A DNA stretch of 64,000 nt, taken from Synchiropus splendidus (lineage: Eukaryota; Chordata; Actinopteri; Syngnathiformes; Callionymidae). Where the stretch lies: NCBI RefSeq assembly GCF_027744825.2, contig NC_071348.1, positions 12,371,563-12,435,562 on the forward strand, written 5' to 3'. Shown in pieces: positions 59,301 to 64,000 of this stretch (position 1 is its first letter; the number at the start of each line of letters is the position of its first letter). The notes below the pieces were generated by a model that did no database searches, had not been told where the DNA came from, and worked only from the letters and a program-made list of their open reading frames with translations. Made by a program: the position numbers and the translations under genes.

Positions 59301-62300
59301 ACTATCTAAACCATCACTGCAACAGTAGAAGCTGATCTATTAAGAGACAGAACTGTCAGAGAGCATGATGAAAATCCTGATTATAAACTAGACTTATCTA
59401 TCAAATGTTTTCTCAACACTAAAGAGAAGGTTCACAGACTATCAGACGAAGGGCTGAGGTCTTCGTCAGATCACTACCAGCTCACTAAGCCATAGAAGAC
59501 ACTGGTGTCTCCTGCTGCTTTAATCCCCACAATTCTCACGTGTCCTCCCTTCACTCATGAGCAAGACCTTACTCACATAAGACAGGAACAGAGATGACAA
59601 TGTTCCAGGGGAGGGCAATTCATTTTCCCAAGGGGTCATATAACACTGTGAGGGCCATCAAGCCAAAGCCAAAACTTAAATTTTGTTGCTGAAATATTGA
59701 AGAAAAACGATCATTAGCAATCTGCGATTAAAGTATGTTTGGATTATATGTACATCGTAACTCAAGATTTTCAATATACATATTAGAGATCCTGGCAACA
59801 GAACTATGGATAAAATGTAAATATGATAGCTTTTTAAAAAAAAGTAAAATATTAACGATTATTTCGGTGTCTGGTTCTAATTTTGAGCGGCAATAAACAA
59901 TGTTTATTTAGCACTCTGGTTTCCTCCCAAAGACCAAAAAAGTACAATGGTTAATAGCTGAAAATGACAAAATTATAGTTAAAAAAAAGCCGAAACAAAC
60001 CTGAGCTACACATTAAATAACTAAGGTCTCACATTAAAGTGTGGCTTCTTGTGTCCATCGGCACCACAATGTTTTAAAAGAAAAAAAATGCATGCTCCCG
60101 GAATCTCTCTACAAGCTGCTTTAGATTTAACAGTTTCTTCGGTGAGTCATTCCAAACCTAAAGGAAGTGTCTCACATCACGACTGGTTTACAATCTGGCA
60201 GCAACAATAGGGCTAAAAAGGTCTCACAGTCCAAAACACAAACAGACAAACAATGCACAGGGCGGCACTTAGAACTTCAATCAAGACTCTCCGAGTCGTC
60301 CAGTGACCTCAAGCTTCTCCTCCCTGGACTTGTTTTCCAAAATGGCACATTTTTAAACTGGACCCCCTCCTTCTCAGCCATTTCCTCTCCCTTGGCCTGT
60401 GCCAAAAGGTTCCCCTGCACATGGAGACCAGGTTTCCGGCACAGCGCTGAAAAAGCCTGGCGCTGACGTACGAGGGCTGAAGACAATGCTCTGCTCCTCT
60501 AAACAAACACGCACTTGCACCCACTTAAGACCCCTGTTAGAGCGTGCACGCGGGGCGACTGAACAACATGTCGACAATCAAAGCCGCCTTCTTAAAGCAA
60601 AGGACAGCAAGCTGCAACACTGTGTAGTATATACTAAGATCTAGGATTTGATATTTAGATTGACTGTGTTTTAAAGGGAACATTTTGGACAGAAGTAAAC
60701 ACATTGTTAGCTGGAACGCTAGTTAACTGTAGTCTCAACTTAAACTGCACACAAAATAGGTGTGACAAATGAGTCTGGAGCATATTCACAGGAAGCTATT
60801 TTCCACATGGAACTTAAGAATTGTTGCATTGCTTTTGGGAACAGCAGCACACTCTGCGATGAAGAGTGTGTTGATCAGTAGATTGAGTTTGTTACTTAGC
60901 AACAACTTGGTGGAACATACCACAGCGTGTGTGAGTTTCCACAGGTCGTGGCCAGGTCCACTCGCAGCAGACACTGACCCCGATGCTCCTTCTGCACAGG
61001 AAGCGTTGTCGGTGGTGAGCGAGGACCAGCCCATATTCGATACCACCTTCCCCCCGAACCCCATCATGCACATGAAGGTGGAGATGACATCGCCTGGCGG
61101 GTTCAGCCACACCTCCAGACACAGTCCGGAGACCACCGACTCCGAGTGGGTGGGGTCGGTGGCTCAGAACCATGGGAAAAGAGGCGAGCATGTTAACGGA
61201 ACCAGGTGAGTCAAAGCGGGTCGAGAGGTAACGAGGGAGTTGAGATTCCCGGATCACTTGAGTGAAATGGGATTTTCCTAAGTCATAAACTGCTTATTGT
61301 TCATTTACCGGATTAAACATGATTCATTACTGGCAGGAATCAACATTCAGGAATTTCACCAAGCGATAATATAAATAATAATGAAAATTTCCCACAATAA
61401 CGTGTGACATTCTCATCGTTTACACAACTTTCTTGGATAAAAAAAAGTTGATTTAAATTATAAAAATTCACAGCAAGTTTTCAATTCAGACACTTCTGAC
61501 AATATACCACTAACACCAGATATAAGCAGTAGATAAGAACATTATTTTAATATTTATTATCACATTCTGTTTTTTTTTTTTTTAATTATATTTCCCATTG
61601 TATTTGATCTCCTACAGCCGCGAGTCTCCTGTGGACTGCAGCGTCACCAAACGCTCCAGACACATGAGCACCGACGGTGCTCTAATGTCATATCCGCCCT
61701 CGTACCCGGAGCATCGAGTGAGCCCCCCTGCCACCAGTCCACCAAGCAGCACCACAGAGGAGAAGAGGGTGATCGTGCCAGCTGGTGAGCCAGTCACACC
61801 GTGGGTCACACACCACTGACGCCATCACAAGACCGTTACCCAACAGCTGCCCAACACCGTTTGAGTAACAACTCTGGGTGGAAGCTTTTAAAAAAAAACA
61901 CGATCAAGTAAATGCTTTTAAAATAAAATACTCAACTTTGGTACTATGTAATAAGTACTAAACCCTAGAGATTTTACAGTAGCGCTGTCATATTGCTGTT
62001 TTGGGGAATTTGTTTTCTGGTCTTTTTGTGTAGCCAGAAATAAAATCTAAAAAAAAATAAAAAAAACAGTGGACGGTTAAGTTTCATGATTTTGTGGAAA
62101 ATTTTGATTAGCTACTAAAGTTTTTTTTAAATCTACTGTGATGAAACTCACTAATGAGTCAGATCACAGTTGCTGCAGCCTATAATACAAGGAAGTTGCA
62201 TCAGAGGCATGTGTGAGGTGCAAGAGGGTGTGGTCTGCTCCAAGCACGGCTCAGAACACCGTGAGCTAATGGAAGCTAACACTCGGGGCATGTGTTGATT

Positions 62301-62974
62301 AATGTTGTTATAAAGTCCGATAAACTCAGACAGAGAGACTGCCATTTTCCGATTATGAACAAAGACAATCGATGACATGTTTATGTATTGAAATGACCTG
62401 AGATTTGACCCGAAAATTGAATTTAAAAAATTGACTTATGTAAACAATAATAGTCACTTTCTGAAAATTATTTTTTAAACTATAACAAAACAGAGATAAA
62501 ATATCATCACCAACAAAATATACTTTGTTTACATTGTCGTTAAAGATAAAGAAAATTGCTAATAAAATAAAATGCTAATAACTAATATCCATGTTTATTT
62601 ATGGCAGCAATGAAAAGAGAGATACATTTTATTTGTAATATTTGAAAAAAAAAACAACACTTCAATTATGAGCAATTTGTGTATATGATCAGTTTCAGCA
62701 TTTAATTTCTAACTTATTTTTAAGTGAAATTTTGGATCTTTTTTTAAATTTTTTTTTTTATGTTGGTTAGATCCCGAGGTTTGGACTCAGGACCATGTAC
62801 GGCAGTGGCTGGACTGGGCCATCAAGGAGTACGTGATGGAGGAGGTGGACGTTGCGCTCTTCCACGGTCTGGATGGTAAAGCCTTGTGCAAAATGAGCAA
62901 AGACGACATGGTGCGTCTCACGTCGGCCTACAACTCAGACATCCTGCTGTCGCACCTCAACTACCTCCGACAGA
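53120..62974 (+). CDS. fli1b: ETS factor Fli1 paralogue, 5' part (continues past the window)
   Basis: Four coding exons are in the window: 53120-53137 (MDCTIK, GTAAGA donor), 61000-61205 ([17 protein letters not shown]...VNGT), 61618-61784 ([18 protein letters not shown]...EEKRVIVPA) and 62771-62974 (pointed domain [20 protein letters not shown] ... [12 protein letters not shown]). Phases fit throughout. [33 protein letters not shown] and a PNT domain in this order are the signature of FLI1/ERG; the position beside etv2 points to fli1b. The PNT domain is a SAM-like interaction module. The C-terminal ETS domain, needed for DNA binding, should lie beyond the right edge. Intron 1 is large (7.9 kb) and repeat-rich. 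ERG is the main alternative, but the short MDxTIK first exon and the RESPVDCSV spacing favour Fli1. Confidence 0.9.
56250..56310. repeat. (TA)n microsatellite with TACA lead-in
   Basis: About 60 bases of TACA then TA repeats in fli1b intron 1. Confidence 0.95.
58205..58806. mobile_element. Non-autonomous TIR element, TAGGGCTGTCAA type (hAT-like)
   Basis: Starts TAGGGCTGTCAACAG and ends TTTTAACAGCTCTA, whose reverse complement reads TAGAGCTGTTAAAA: imperfect terminal inverted repeats about 600 bases apart. Flanks (GGTTTGAA and GTTTTTAA) are weakly alike and may be a degraded 8-bp target duplication. No coding capacity. Confidence 0.5.
58990..59150. repeat. Old interspersed repeat (CACCCTGGACAGGTTGCCAG type)
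   Basis: Contains CACCCTGGACAGGTTGCCAG and TCCATCACAGG and, further on, CCGGAGGAAACC, pieces of a repeat widespread in vertebrate and especially fish genomes. Heavily degraded; family not assigned. Confidence 0.45.
59604..59900. repeat. hAT-like DNA-transposon fragment
   Basis: CCAGGGGAGGGCAATTCATT followed by TTCCCAAGGGG resembles the end of a hAT-type element common in fish genomes. The other end was not found, so the extent is approximate. Confidence 0.35.
61785..62770 (+). other. fli1b intron before the pointed-domain exon
   Basis: AT-rich intron of about 1 kb with homopolymer A and T runs; no feature was recognised. Confidence 0.5.
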
Positions 62975-64000
62975 GTAAGACCGCTCACAGCCGCCATCTG
63001 TCTGACACATTAGCGCAGCCATTGTCTTCCACTATTTTAAGATTTACCACTTCATTGTTGTGTGTGCTGAAACGGAACAATAAAAACATGCCCAGACTTA
63101 CATGTCATGCAGTATTAATGCTTTTATTTGAATTTAAGATGAGTAATAGAACAGAACAACATTGAAGGTGAGGTCTTCAGCATTTTTGGACCAGTTCAAT
63201 GATGAATTTGTTTTTTTATTGCCAACTTCATGACACAAAACAGCTGAGTAATGGGGGATTAGAAGCAAGAGCAGAGTTATATTTTTTAAAACCACTAATG
63301 TTAGGCATGTAGATGCAACCGCATCAGACCTCAACAGCACAGTGGAAAAGTAGCTCATTGCCAAATTGACTGATTTGGCAGATATGAGTCAAACTGGAGG
63401 TCTAGGGGCCCAATCCAGACATTTAATGTGGCCAGTTGGTCGGCAAAAGACTGAATTCAATACAACCCGAACTTGCATGCTGATATGGGTGTCAGCATAA
63501 GACTGGTGTATAAGTTAAGATATTCACACACAATTATTCTAAAAAAATGATGTGAAGAAGAGGGAATATTGTTTTGAGTGATGTGGAGGGAAGATTTGGT
63601 CATACACAAAATGCTATCACCAAAATTAAACGTTAAGATTAAAATGAACTAGTTTTAAAAATGGGGTCCAGCATCTGAGAGACTGACTCATGAAACAAAC
63701 TCAGCAATGTTCTGAACTTGAATCATGAACTCCTCACATCTTTTATTGACATTAAAAGTTCCAACATCACATGGGTTTGATGCAACAAGGCTCAGTATTT
63801 TGGCAGCATGACGTTCTTCAGAATGTAAAAATCCATATATTAGCTGCGCCGTTGCAGGGTTCAGACCAGGAGAAAAGAATAGTGGCTTATAGTTTGACAA
63901 TTACGGTACTTAAGAAGTTGTCTTTGATTTTAATGGCTTCTCACGTTCAACAAGCCTCAGAAAAACAACTAAATAAAAACTATTAAACACTGCATTCAAC
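62975..64000 (+). other. fli1b intron at the right edge
   Basis: Starts at the GTAAGA donor after the pointed-domain exon. No further fli1b exon was found before the window ends. A repeat copy lies at 63650-63907. Confidence 0.5.
63650..63907. mobile_element. Second copy of the TACCGTAATT-type TIR element (partial)
   Basis: Shares GGGGTCCAGCATC, GACTCATGAAACAAACTCAG and AAAATCCATATATTAGCTGC with 24300-24500 in the same order and orientation. It ends GGCTTATAGTTTGACAATTA then CGGTA, a better preserved right terminus. The left end is missing. Confidence 0.6.

Larger units (their letters stand above)
53138..60999 (+). other. fli1b intron 1
   Basis: 7.9-kb intron without recognised genes. It contains a TA microsatellite (56250-56310), a TIR-bearing repeat (58205-58806), an old repeat at about 58990-59150, and a hAT-like fragment from about 59604. 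GAACAGGAAGT at 57636-57646 matches the FOX:ETS composite motif found in endothelial enhancers. Otherwise AT-rich. Confidence 0.5.

Noticed and set aside
60167..60644. Several overlapping frames on both strands in fli1b intron 1
   Set aside because: No splice-compatible phase with fli1b exons and no known domain; probably chance open frames in slightly GC-richer intron DNA.

Overview
The window is nuclear DNA from a vertebrate, almost certainly a ray-finned (teleost) fish. The genes are split by GT-AG introns, the non-coding DNA is AT-rich with CA and TA microsatellites and fish-type LINE, LTR and DNA-transposon remnants, and a Fli1 paralogue (fli1b-like) lies head to head with etv2, an arrangement I know from zebrafish. 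No bacterial operon, CRISPR array, rRNA or convincing tRNA gene was seen. The species cannot be named from sequence alone.

Layout. (1) 1.5-16.5 kb, minus strand: gramd1a, a sterol-transfer protein of ER-plasma membrane contacts, rebuilt here as 19 exons from a CpG-rich promoter at about 16.5-16.9 kb; a possible alternative N-terminal exon lies at 21.1-21.55 kb. (2) 17-31 kb: mostly non-coding, with a 5'-truncated LINE reverse transcriptase (25.5-27.1 kb), RTE LINE scraps, a TIR element, and several unidentified minus-strand exon-like segments. (3) 31.7-37.2 kb, plus strand: scn1b, a voltage-gated sodium channel beta subunit in five exons. Its first intron holds a 3.2-kb fold-back transposon with 1.25-1.43-kb inverted arms, 177-bp tandem repeats, PHD-finger and Ulp1-like protease coding pieces, and a 6-bp target duplication. 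(4) 39.2-40.9 kb: kcne1 (plus) and dnajc28 (minus), tail to tail. (5) 41.8-46.4 kb, minus strand: two tandem ASC-like genes. The upstream one is a complete PYD-CARD protein of 195 residues. The downstream one keeps the PYD but has lost the second linker exon and the CARD, and it carries a solo LTR in an intron. (6) 47.1-50.6 kb, minus strand: etv2, the ETS factor of the blood and vessel lineage. (7) 53.1 kb to the right edge, plus strand: the 5' part of fli1b (exon 1 through the pointed domain); the ETS domain lies beyond the window.

The etv2 and fli1b start codons are 2.5 kb apart on opposite strands, so the stretch between them is a likely shared control region. gramd1a, scn1b and etv2 have human counterparts on 19q13; kcne1 and dnajc28 have theirs on 21q22. 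The window is therefore a mosaic of human linkage groups. The most unusual items are the fold-back element and the diverging ASC-like pair.
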